Source: Chrysoperla carnea (lineage: Eukaryota; Arthropoda; Insecta; Neuroptera; Chrysopidae). Taken from it: a DNA stretch of 64,000 nt. Below the pieces are notes generated by a model. It ran no database searches and was not told where the DNA came from. It saw only the letters and a list, made by a program, of their open reading frames with translations. The DNA lies in the NCBI RefSeq assembly GCF_905475395.1, contig NC_058341.1, positions 35,789,501 to 35,853,500 of the forward strand, read 5' to 3'. Both the position numbers and the translations under genes were made by a program. Shown piece after piece: positions 47,269 through 58,312 of the stretch (the stretch's first letter is position 1; each line of letters begins with the position of its first letter).

Positions 47269-50200
47269 ACTTTAAAAATATTTTGTAAATAATTTTTTAA
47301 AAATATAAAGACATCAAAGTAATTTAATGATTTATTTTTTAATCAGTCCTAAAATAAGAAGTACTTTTTTCTTTATCGGAGTAGATATCTTTCATTAAAA
47401 ATTATATGCCGAAAATTGTGCAAGTAATGGAAAAATCAAAAGAATTTGGATCAACATTTCCTAAGTTCTAGAAAATAAAAACTTGAAAAAACTAGATATT
47501 GGTTTTACAAAGAAAAATTGATTTCTCCACATTGGCAATGGCTATGAAATCTTGCTTTCACAAAGTAACGTCACTGAAATATTCCTCCTTAGTTTCGAGG
47601 CATTCTTAGTTTAAAGTTTAGTCAATTGAGTGTGTTAATGAAATATTTATTTTACTTCTATGAATAATACACAGAAAATATTGCATGCGATATCTTTATG
47701 AAAGTCATAAATATTAATGTCCACCGGCCATAGCAAAGTGATCAAGTTGCACCGAAAATTCCCATTCTAATAAATTCCATTCTAATAAATTCCCCAACAG
47801 TCTTTAAATTCCGTTAAAAGACTGCTAGAGTTATGTCTCTTTAAAGATTATCTCACCTTTTTCATAGTTATTATAGAGAGCTTCAAAATGGTGGAAGTGC
47901 AGATAAATACATCAAACATTATCATTTATAGCAACCATATATGTATTAAGCGCTTCCACCAAAATTATATTAAAAGTAGTACATTTAATCCGTCTAGGTC
48001 GTTTGTATTCAAGCAACAAATTTAGTTCTCTTTGTTTAGAAAATAAATTGTATTCATTTTTTTAAACTTTAAGGTCAAATAAAACTTTATGAATATTTTC
48101 AAACATGGTAAAAATTCGCTTTTCATATTTGAGGCGAAGGGGTCTCACATAGATAATTTTATTATTGTTTTTTATTTATGGCATTTAATCAAAAGTTGAT
48201 AAAAATCAGTCTACGTAAAAAATTTACGTGAATCGTCACTCGACATCTATGTACAATGCATTTGAGGATGAAGTGACAATTTTACTACTTAAATTTAATA
48301 TTTATATAAACCTGTGTCTGATTGTCAAAAAAATAAGATTACTATAAGAAAATCTTAGATTCCATAATTTTTGACAAATTAAGGAAAACCGCAAATTATT
48401 ACAAGGAAGAATTATTGATGAAGAATTATATCAAATTGCATTTTGCATGTCTTCAACGCAAATTTTAAGTTTGTGGTTCAATTAAAAATTTTCCGGATAG
48501 CCTAAAAGAGAAATCCTTAGGTATGATAGTTTCTTAAAGAAAAACGTTGTTAGACGTGACTTCGACAACAACCTCTCAAATTTCGGTATCTGTTAAGATG
48601 AGTTGCAAGTTATTATGATAAGGCAGTAGATCTTAATTAGTTTATTATATCTGCACATATAGACTATAGAGGTAATCATCTATTTTGGTAAATATACCTA
48701 ATATCCAATAGCGTAACTTGCCTTGAGGAGGGCTCATACCAAGATTTGAACCAGGAGTCCTTTTTGCCATAGTCTTGAGGCAGTTCAGCGCCTTAATTGT
48801 TGAAAAAATCGACAGTTAAAATAAGTTAGCAAATATATTTCTATAAAATCGTCAAATTGAAAATTGGAAAACAAATCAAGGAGCGTGGTGGTCCCATATC
48901 GTTGCTACCACTGATATAGCGGTTTCTACGGCCCTGCTAATATAATCAAAGTTAATCCATTTAATTAAAAACCTCTTTAAAATAATCAATAATTGAATAA
49001 AAATTATTTTTTAAATATTTAAGTTAATTACCAAGTGCCATACTTGATCAAAGTTGACCAGTAATCTTCACATGAATCAAATTTTCAAAGTCGGTATGGT
49101 AGTATTTTTTTCACTTAAGATATAAATCTAACAAATCTTTTAACAAATATTTACAATATTTTTATCTGTTGATAGTTTTTTTAGTAAGAATTTTACAATT
49201 GTTACACATTTTATTTACGTGAGCAAATTTTATAAGTACTTGCTCAGATTGAAATTTGTAAAATCACTTAAATAACAACGATCAAAATCATAGATCAGTA
49301 CAATGAAAAAAGTAAACATATAAACATAACTGCACACATTTAATTAATTCTATTCCTATTTTTAATAAAATTTTAAAAAGAAACTGCAGAATTGTTACAG
49401 AGGATGGCTTATGGCTAAATTCAACAGTGACAGTTTCATTTCTTTTTTTTATTTATATATATATTTTTTAATTTGAAATATGAATTGATAAGATTGAATG
49501 TGCATCGAATTTAATGTTCAAATACTATTTTTTTACTCATTTCTGTACTTTACAAGTTAGAATTCGCCCTTTAAGCTTGGAAATGCAACTAATTTGAAAA
49601 GAAACAGAAACATTTGATGCCAAATATCTCATAAACTGCTCACATGCATGCATGTAAAGAACAACCTGCCATCAAATCTACAGCCAATTTAGCCGAAAGC
49701 CATTCAAAATAAGAACTCTACAGTATAAACTACAAGCCAATGCTAAAATCTTTCGGGTAAAATGACCCACAAGGAATCATGTGGAAAAAGATGCTCCTAT
49801 ATGTAAAAAAAGAAGTAAGTTGGCGTCAGTTTTGCACGGCACAGGTGAGTACAGGTGAGAATATCAATGTTAGAACCTTTGGTGTCTCACCCCAGCACCA
49901 GCAAATATGTACGACGTTACTGGATACTAACTATGCATAAGTATTCGAAGCAAATTACAAAAATGATGTACAAAAATTTCCGATAACTTCGGTACCAGAT
50001 GTTTAAAAAAATTTTTGATATTTCGCTTCGAATACTTATGCAGGGATAGTACCTATCCTAATACCCATTATACAAATATTTTATTTACTAGCCTCCACCT
50101 ACACCATCTCATATTATTTCTTCACACTCCGCAAATTGTTTATGAATATATGTCCAATCATCATGAATATCAAAAGAGTTGATCAAATTAAGAAATCAAT

Positions 50201-50866
50201 CGATAATCATCGAGTGAAAAACACGATCGGAATGTATAAATCACGAGATGTGTAAATCACAATTACAGACCAATCGATGATTTTTCAGAAGCAACGTTAG
50301 GCAGAAAGAATATCGTTTATAAAATCGATTTTTTGAAAACTCGGTGTTTTAAAAGTGTGCAAAAAACTATATCGGAAACAGAATCTAAAAACTATTAAAA
50401 TATTTTTTATTCGACTGTGAATTTTAAGTAAAGGCCATATGGAATGTTTCTGATTGTATGAAATATATTTTAAAACACAAAATTTTAAAAAATGTTATTA
50501 AAATTTATTGCTTGGACTCACATAATAGGACGAAATAATAAATTAAAATGGGTAAATTATTAAAGCTCTTATCAAGTGAACATTATTTGTTTAGGGGAAA
50601 GCATTAGTAATTGTTTACATTTTGTAAATGAGTGAAAAATTTCTTCGAAACTTTCATTTTGGGAATTTTTCATATATAGATTTTGATAACATCCTTGACG
50701 TAATAACAGGTAAGTATGGAATAAAAAAAATTAAATGTTATCAATATTTTGATAAAAATTATTTACTATTCGATACAATATATAAATACCGAAAATGGAT
50801 CAAGTTTTTTTATTGTATTTCATATCTTTATCTTTAAATGTGTAAAATCCAATAATTTAAAAAAAA
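47269..50866. other. AT-rich intergenic region with one MITE
   Basis: No gene is supported over 3.6 kb. A small inverted-repeat element lies at 49920-50059. The segment before 50867 is the presumed promoter and 5' UTR of the AA15 gene. Confidence 0.5.
49920..50059. mobile_element. Small MITE-like inverted repeat
   Basis: GGATACTAACTATGCATAAG with GTATTCGAAGC at the left and their near complement (GCTTCGAATAC, TTATGCAGGGATAGTACC) at the right; about 140 bp. Confidence 0.7.
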
Positions 50867-53290
50867 ATGTTTGTATATTTAATAATAACAACAAGTGTGC
50901 TTATTTTGGACTATGCAAATGGTCATGGAAATTTAATGAATCCACCGAGCAGAAATTCTTTATGGCGATTTGATAAACAAGCACCAATTAATTATGATGA
51001 TAATGGCCTTAATTGTGGAGGTTTAGATGTAAATATTCTTTTATTTTTTGTAATTTAAATATTGTTGAGTAGAATCACAGCTACATCTGTTTTTGTGTAC
51101 AAATGATAAATTTTGGGCATTAAACAAAAAAATTACCACCTTTTATTGAAACCCAGGATGAAACTGAGTCCTTCATTTTTACGAAGTGGCTTTGATGAAA
51201 AAATTATTTTTTGCATTTTATTATAATAATAGCTGACGAAATTTTTAATGTTTATCATATCAAACTAGCGAATGTTTATCAAAATATGGTGGAAGCGATG
51301 GAAAAAAAATGAAAATTTAGTTTTACAACTTTTATATTTCCTTTTGTTTTTATGTCATATTATCGTACTTTTATCCAAAATTAATAAAAAATTTTAATTT
51401 AAATAATAGAATTTATACCGAACAGACAAACATTCGGGCAAACTTTTTTCTATTTTGTTTTCTTTTGCATTTTTAATTGATGTAACTCTGTGTCACAAAA
51501 ACTGCACGTCTTATACCATTCTAAGTGTTATAACTATCGCATTATATGCGAATAACGCCTAGAATGATTTTGCTTTTATTTTGACTTAGAGTATATATAC
51601 TTGACGAACCATGCCTCACCTGAAAATTTCAATAATATATTTGGCGATTCTAGGTCAGAAAGTTGACTTTCCTGTAAAATAGTATAAAATTCCCGGACAA
51701 AATATTGGATGCTGTAGCGTATGTAATATTAAGCCTCGACTATCCAAGTTTCTAGCCTAGGATCGTAATTTACTTTCTTTCTTTTTTATAAATATTTAGG
51801 AAAAATTTTGAGTATATTAAATCAATTTTCAATAAAATTTGATTAAAATTATTCAAGAAAAAATTTACGTTCTTAATTCGTGTAAATAAAGCAGTAAAAA
51901 AAGATCAACTCGACACTAATCAACCCAAATCGATCTGACTTCGTTTGAGTAGTAAACAGGGAAATATGATTTCAATTAAACATTGAAACTCATGAAAACT
52001 TGAAAAGCGTTATAAAATACAATTTATTCCAAGTTCAAATAAAAAGCAAGGTTCAAAAAGAAACCGAATCATTTTTTCGTCTATTTTTTTAAGTAAACCT
52101 CAAATGAAAAAATTTAAAAATAAGTCGAATCTACTTGCTATCGTCGACCGTGTTTTGAGCCACAGACACAGTCACATATTTTTTTAAAAGCATGTCGAAA
52201 CAAAGTACCTACGCCGCAAAAATTTGCAATCAGACAATAAATAAATAACAAACATTAGATAATGATATTTTTTCGATATCCCAACTTTGTTTGAAAATAG
52301 GTGGAGCTGTGACTCAACTTAGTTACTAATTGTTGATGCACATAAAAAATTAAAATTGTTTCCAGGTACAACATAATCATAACAAAGGAAAATGTGGACT
52401 TTGTGGTGATAGTTTTAGCTTACCTACTCCAAGACCAAATGAAGATGGTGGCAAATTTGGGACAGGTACAATTGCTGCCATATATAATCCAGGAGATAAT
52501 ATAACCACAATGGTTCGAATAACAGCAAATCACAAAGGCTACTTTAAATTTAGTTTATGTAATCTGGACGAAGCAGAAGTTGAGTCCGAAGAATGTTTTA
52601 AACCATTAAAAACCTCAACTGGCGAAGATGTTTATCAATTAAAACAATTTCTTCCAGGAATTTTTAAACCTCAAATACAATTACCAAACGACGTTTTATG
52701 TGAACATTGCGTTTTTCGATGGACTTGGACTTCAGGTATCGTAAATTTCTTAATGCAATTTATCCCCTAAGTCCTCTAAAATTTTTTTGAATTTAAAAGA
52801 ATTCGAAAATTTGTATAGACGCAGTCCTATATTAGCCTTACAATACTTAGAAAGCGTTCTATTAAGAGAATACTGCACTTTTTGAGGGTCAAAATAGTTC
52901 GTTCGCGAAAGTTCGAATTGCTATATTTTCGCTAAAAATCATCGGATCTGGATCTAGCCTTCTCCTTTTCAAATTATATAATCCAAAATTTTGATCATTC
53001 TCTACTGTTTTGTTCTGACAGATTCATCAATGTGATCAAAATTATTCTGTAGATATTATATACTGTTGCTTACGGCTTGTTGCAATAAGTCCAAAAAATT
53101 TAGTATGCGCCTTTGACTTTATGAAGATGATCTTAACATCATGTTAATTAAATTCAATGATTTTTTTTATTTAGGTAATAATTGGGGCACTTGTTCAGAT
53201 GGTACTCAAGCTGTTGGATGCGGTCCACAAGAAACTTTTGTTAATTGTGCAGATATTGCTATCTTTCCAAAACTCTTTGATCAAAATTAA
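50867..53290 (+). CDS. AA15 lytic polysaccharide monooxygenase
   Basis: Exons 50867-51028, 52366-52735, 53175-53290; 215 aa, phases 0 and 1. Signal peptide of about 19 residues, then mature N-terminal His in NGHGNLMNPPSRNSLWRF: His1 is the first ligand of the copper histidine brace. NYDDNGLNCGG, KGKCGLCGDSF, the second brace His in ITANHKGYFKFSL, HCVFRWTWTSGNNWGTC and AVGCGPQETFVNCADIAIF follow, as in arthropod AA15 (chitin-binding type-4 domain) proteins. Length is typical of a single-domain member without a GPI or binding-module extension. Characterised AA15 enzymes oxidatively cleave chitin and, in some, cellulose; the secreted product probably acts in cuticle or gut chitin turnover, which is inference. 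Exon 1 ends LD|V at a GTAAAT donor. Confidence 0.93.
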
Positions 53291-53991
53291 CTTCTGTACT
53301 CTTTGCCTGATGCACCCAATTTCTCAGAATATAAGACGCTTATTATCTTACAAAAATGTTAAAAAACATGTTGAAAATGTTTAAAAATAATTATGTTTTA
53401 ATGATATTAATTTTTATAAATAATTTTAAAAATTTGTATGTATATTTATTTATTTTTTGAAATTAAAATTATATTTGATTAATGTTCGATTTTTCCACAT
53501 TCTACCTCATAGTTTTCCGACTTTTGAATTAGCAACCAGTTTAACAAAATTAAAAAAAAAATTTGAAGAAATAGTCGAAAATTTTTAAGTGGTGTTAGGG
53601 GAAAATATTTACTCAGTTTTACCAGTTACCACTACCTAAATGTTCGTTGGTGATTAGTTAGTGCCAAAGAGGTTATATAACATAGAGGTTTAAGAGCATA
53701 TAAAACGCAAAAAGTGAATTATTGACCGCTAATAAAAATGAAAAAGGGGCCGTCTTTCCTCTTTGCAGCCTGACAAAGCACGAATATTAATCTTTTTTAA
53801 TTTTTGTATAAACACTTGTATGTCTGTGTATTTCATAGAGGTAATATAAGACAGACGAAGACAAGCTAAGACTCGTACTTCTTTTTATATCTCTCTCTAT
53901 AACGATCAACCGTTTGAATAGCCACTTTTTATTGAAAAAAGGTGAGTAAAAGGTATCTATATTACATTATTGATACGTATAATATGTCAAA

Positions 53992-54066
53992 GGTGGAGTA
54001 CTGGCTAGCCAAGTTACCTCCGGTTACCTCCGGTTACGAAGTACCTCAGTTCGAAACTAGCATTCC
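53992..54066 (+). repeat. tRNA-like SINE head (type 2)
   Basis: GGAGTACTGGCTAGCCAAGT and CTCAGTTCGAAACT. The word CCTCCGGTTA is tandemly duplicated inside this copy. Confidence 0.6.
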
Positions 54067-54699
54067 CCGATAAATTTTTAATTAAATAAGTTATTATCCC
54101 GAGATAAAGTCATTTTTTTACATAATTGTTATGAGAACCAAAAGCGACAAATAAGTAAGAGAGCGAGGTATACTTTATGTTATTTTAATTCCCACTTCCT
54201 GACAGAAGAGTTATTTATGACATAAGGAACATGTTCTCCTATTACAAAATCTTATAAAATTTCATTCATGTACAACAATTTTGTAATAGGCGAATATGTT
54301 ATAAAAAAATTTAATAAAATAAATATGTTCTCCTGTTACAAAATTTCATATTTCATTCTTAACGAGCGATTGTTTTAATTTTATAAACACAAATTTTAAT
54401 ATTTTTTAATAGGAGAATATGAGTTAGATAAACTATATGACATGCTCTCCTGTTAAAAAGTTTCATATTTTAGCATAACCAAGCCATTTTGTACATATTT
54501 TTAATATTTTGTAACAAGAGAACATGATTTTAAAGATATATATTTATGATTTTTTAAATTCCCACCCCCTGACATAATAGTGATTTATGACTGACGTTAT
54601 TTATAGCAAGAGGGCGGGTTATATAGATAATTTAAATTATAAAAAGAGTGGAAAATTTTTAACATCAGGAAAAATTCATTTAATTTAAAAGTAAAAATG

Positions 54700-54775
54700 T
54701 TAACCACACCAAGATACGAACTAGCGTACCATGGTTTCTCAGGCAAGTGCTATACCCACACAACCACCAGGCTTA
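54700..54775 (-). repeat. tRNA-like SINE head (type 1)
   Basis: The minus strand has GTGTGGGTATAGCACTTGCC and AGTTCGTATCTTGG, as in the rest of the family. Confidence 0.65.
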
Positions 54776-55319
54776 TTTATTACCGTATAAGTAACTTAAT
54801 ACTTACGTTTACTAAATAATTAATTAATTGATAATTTTGTCCTGAAAGGAAAATAATAGAATAAAAAATTTAAAAAATACAACAAAATTTAAAATACATA
54901 ACGAATTTTATTTATTTATAGCCAAAAAAAAAGTGTTTTATATTTTCATGAAGAATCATAATGTACATTTTCATAAAACAAATTAACAGAGATTCTTCTT
55001 TTTTTTATTAAAGTTTTTATACAAAATAAGTAAAATTTATATATTTATAATTTTAATTTATTTAAGTTTATATACTTAAACGCATGTTGCTTTTAGCGTC
55101 GCTATTAGTCCTTAGCATCGAAAAAGCGTTTGAAAAGATGTGTTACTACAGATTCACCCACAAACTTTCCAGATACAACATACTCGCCTAACTTTCTATT
55201 GGTAACATAATTTACTATTGATTCTCAAAAACTTATCCTTTGTTTAAAAAATTGCTAAGCTTTGTTTAAAATAAGCAATACTTTTTTCATCCTGAATGTA
55301 TACAAATTTATTAGGTCAA

Positions 55320-55600
55320 CATAGTAATTTATGACTGGCGTTATTTAAAGCAAGAAGGCGGGGTTATATAGATAATTTAAAGTATAAAAAGAGTGGAAAA
55401 TTTTTAACATCAGGAAAAATTTTAAAGTTGAATTTAAATGTTAAAATGCTAACCACACCAGGATACGAACTAGTGTAACTTGGTATCATAGGCAAGTGCT
55501 ATACACACACACCCACCCGGATTATATTTTAATTTATTATTAAGTTAATAATAATTTTTACAAAATTAATTAAGTAATTGATAATTTTGTTCTGTGGTTA
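55320..55600 (+). repeat. Composite repeat, copy E (truncated)
   Basis: It begins near TTTATGACTGGCGTTATTTA, runs through GAAGGCGGGGTTATA and a type 1 head (55449-55520, minus), and stops at TTGATAATTTTGTTCTG. It directly follows copy D. Confidence 0.7.
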
Positions 55601-55891
55601 TGCATTTGTATTCTTTATAAGTTTATAACTTTTAACTACATCTACTGGCATATATGGGAACTATTCAATATTACAGTTTTCTATTATACCAAAATATCAT
55701 TGCTTGTATTTGACATTTGACAAATTTGATACAAAAATTGTTTTTGTTGACATGCAAACTAATCATTTTTGGAACCCACTTTCTGTTTCTGCTTTATAAA
55801 ATTTTTGAAAACAACGTGCCTGTAATAATCACCTAACTTTAGTTTACGATCTACTTCTAGTGTAACTTGAACAAAGTGAAATATCTTCATC

Positions 55892-58312
55892 ATGTCTTTT
55901 TGTAATCTAAATGATCACGTATTAATTAAAGATGAAAATATTGAAGTTGAACAATTACATGCAGAAATAATAATTAAGAACGAACTCGATGAAGAAGAAA
56001 AATATTCAAGTGATGTTGAGGATAAAATATTTACTAGCCAAAGTTACACATTACCCACGAGTTCCGTTAATTATAAACAAGAAATTGAAGAAGTACTATT
56101 AGAAGAAAAACTTGATGAATTATTAGAAGAAAAATATTCAAGTGATGTTGAGGATAAAATATTTACTAACCAAAGTTATGCATTACCCACTAGTTCTGTA
56201 AATCATAAACAAGAAATTGAAGAAGTAATATTACCTAGTGATGTAACAAAACAAAAAGGAGAACTTGAAGAAATAGTAGAGAAATATTCATGTGATGTTG
56301 GGGAGAAAATATTCGCTCAAAGTTTTCCATTAATCGTCGATTCCAAAAATGAAAAACCAATACTTTCTAGAAGTAAATTTTCATGTGACATTTGTGATAA
56401 AAAATTTAACCGACGTAAAGATTTATTAGGACATAAACGAAAACATTCTACCCATCGTTCGACTTTATTTCAACATAAACCAGGAAACAGGAGATTTTCA
56501 TGCAATGTTTGTAATAAGACATTTACACTTAAAAGCACATTAATTAGACATAGAAGAATACATACCGGAGAATTATCGTGTGATGAATGCGATAAAAAAT
56601 TTACTACAAATTCAAATTTAATTGAACATAAACGCAAACATGACGTCATAAAATCGTCTCCATGTGACGTATGTGGTGAGATATTTTCTCTTAAAGATTC
56701 TTTAATTAAACATAAACAAACGCATTTCGAAGGAGGAAAAATGTTTGTGTGTGACGTGTGTGATAAATCATTTAAATCTAAAGGTTATTTACTTAAACAT
56801 AAACAAATACATACCGGGAGAAAACCTTTTCCATGTGATGTTTGTGGTAAATCATTTACTCGACGAAACTATTTAGAAGATCATCAACGAATACATACCG
56901 GGGAAGAACTTTTTTCATGTGATTTTTGTGATAAGACATTTGTTTATCGAAGTAGTTTAACTGTACATAAACTTACGCATACTGGAGTTAAATTTTTTAC
57001 ATGTAATATTTGTAACAAAAAATTTGCTCATAAAAGTAATTTTATTAGACATAAACGAATTCATACGATGGAAAAATCGTTTTCATGTGATGTTTGTGGT
57101 AAATCGTTTACTCAACGCAGCTATTTAGTTCAGCATCAAAAGCAACATGATGCAATAAAGAAATTTTTATGTGATATTTGCTGTAAAACATTCACTCGTT
57201 ATACAGTTTTAGTCCAACATAAAAGAATTCATACCGGAGAAAAACCATTTACATGTGAAGTTTGCGGTAAAGCTTTTAGTCTTACAAGTAATTTAAATAA
57301 ACATTTGCGAATTCATACAAGAAACACTAAAACTTTTGATAGTAAAACCATTACCAGCGATAGGGAAAAAATTTTCCCGTGTATTGTTTGTAATAAAAGA
57401 TTTACTAACAAAGCCTATTTATCAAAACATAGTGTTATTCATACAGGAGAAAAACCATTTTCATGTGAAGTATGTGGTAAAAAATTTACTCATAAAAGCA
57501 GTTTTGTTAAACATAAACGAATTCATACGACGGGAGAATCGTTTTCATGCGATATTTGTGGTAAATTATTTACTCAACGCACTTATTTAGTTGTGCATCG
57601 AAAAGAGCATGCTGATCTAAAGGAATTTGTTTGTGATATTTGCTATAAAACGTTTACTCAATATACAATTTTAATCGAACATAAACAAATTCATGAAGAA
57701 AAACCATTTACGTGTGAAGTATGCAATAGAGCATTTGGTCTTGAGAGTTATTTAAAAAGTCATTTACGAACTCATACAAGAGACACTAAAACTTTAACCG
57801 GTGATAGCAATTTCAGTACAATTAGCCAACAAAAACATTCGGAGGAAGGTGAAAAACCATTTTCATGTGATATTTGTAACAAACGGTTTTTATTAAATAA
57901 ATATTTAATAAAACATAAACGTTTACATACTGAAGAAATATCATTTGCATGCGATTTTTGTGAAAAACGATGTAATAACAAATATAATTTAATTCAACAT
58001 AGACGAGTTCATACAGGGGAAAAACCGTTTGCGTGTGATCTTTGTGACAAAAAATTTTCACAATTAAGTGGTTTAAAACAGCATAAAACTACACACAACA
58101 AACCACAGAAAGATATTAATGTACGTAAAAGTATGCATACTAAAGAATTACGTATTAAATGTGAGTATTGTGATAAAAGATTTCCACGAAATTTTGATTT
58201 AATTCAACATACACGGGTGCATACAGGAGAAAAACCATTTTCATGTGAAGTTTGTGATAAAAAGTTTTCACAGCCAGCTGGTTTAAAACGACATAAATGT
58301 ACTCAAAATTGA
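55892..58312 (+). CDS. C2H2 zinc finger protein with 21 fingers, intronless
   Basis: 806 aa in one exon. The N-terminal ~150 residues are acidic and hold two near-identical ~48-residue repeats (SSDVEDKIFT, SYTLPTSSVNYKQEIEEV) plus a third partial copy. No ZAD, BTB or KRAB domain is visible. From about residue 168 there are 21 C2H2 fingers, many with TGEKPF-type linkers, typical of a sequence-specific DNA-binding nuclear factor. Fingers 8-11 and 13-16 correspond one to one (KSNFIRHKRIH/KSSFVKHKRIH, QRSYLVQHQKQH/QRTYLVVHRKEH, YTVLVQHKRIH/YTILIEHKQIH), and so do 18-19 and 20-21, so the array grew by block duplication. Finger 18 has Cys in place of the usual hydrophobic Phe (CEKRCNN). The last finger ends HKCTQN, giving C2HC-type ligands if the Cys is used. 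Target unknown. Confidence 0.92.
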   Translation: MSFCNLNDHVLIKDENIEVEQLHAEIIIKNELDEEEKYSSDVEDKIFTSQSYTLPTSSVNYKQEIEEVLLEEKLDELLEEKYSSDVEDKIFTNQSYALPTSSVNHKQEIEEVILPSDVTKQKGELEEIVEKYSCDVGEKIFAQSFPLIVDSKNEKPILSRSKFSCDICDKKFNRRKDLLGHKRKHSTHRSTLFQHKPGNRRFSCNVCNKTFTLKSTLIRHRRIHTGELSCDECDKKFTTNSNLIEHKRKHDVIKSSPCDVCGEIFSLKDSLIKHKQTHFEGGKMFVCDVCDKSFKSKGYLLKHKQIHTGRKPFPCDVCGKSFTRRNYLEDHQRIHTGEELFSCDFCDKTFVYRSSLTVHKLTHTGVKFFTCNICNKKFAHKSNFIRHKRIHTMEKSFSCDVCGKSFTQRSYLVQHQKQHDAIKKFLCDICCKTFTRYTVLVQHKRIHTGEKPFTCEVCGKAFSLTSNLNKHLRIHTRNTKTFDSKTITSDREKIFPCIVCNKRFTNKAYLSKHSVIHTGEKPFSCEVCGKKFTHKSSFVKHKRIHTTGESFSCDICGKLFTQRTYLVVHRKEHADLKEFVCDICYKTFTQYTILIEHKQIHEEKPFTCEVCNRAFGLESYLKSHLRTHTRDTKTLTGDSNFSTISQQKHSEEGEKPFSCDICNKRFLLNKYLIKHKRLHTEEISFACDFCEKRCNNKYNLIQHRRVHTGEKPFACDLCDKKFSQLSGLKQHKTTHNKPQKDINVRKSMHTKELRIKCEYCDKRFPRNFDLIQHTRVHTGEKPFSCEVCDKKFSQPAGLKRHKCTQN

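Larger units (their letters stand above)
53928..55310 (+). repeat. Composite repeat, copy D (longest)
   Basis: Same order as 17654-18790: edge, type 2 head (53992), GAGAGCGAGGTATA segment, TTCCCAC segment, six alternating ATGTTCTCCTATTAC boxes (about 54230, 54280, 54320, 54400, 54440, 54505), GAGGGCGGGTTATA, type 1 head (54700), AT-rich tail. It then continues through the block that also occurs inverted at 12050-12290. About 1.4 kb. Confidence 0.8.

Noticed and set aside
50628-50837. 69-codon ORF upstream of the AA15 gene
   Set aside because: It runs through a GTAAGT-like donor and into AT-rich noise. At most it is 5' UTR, and the AA15 signal peptide starts cleanly at 50867.
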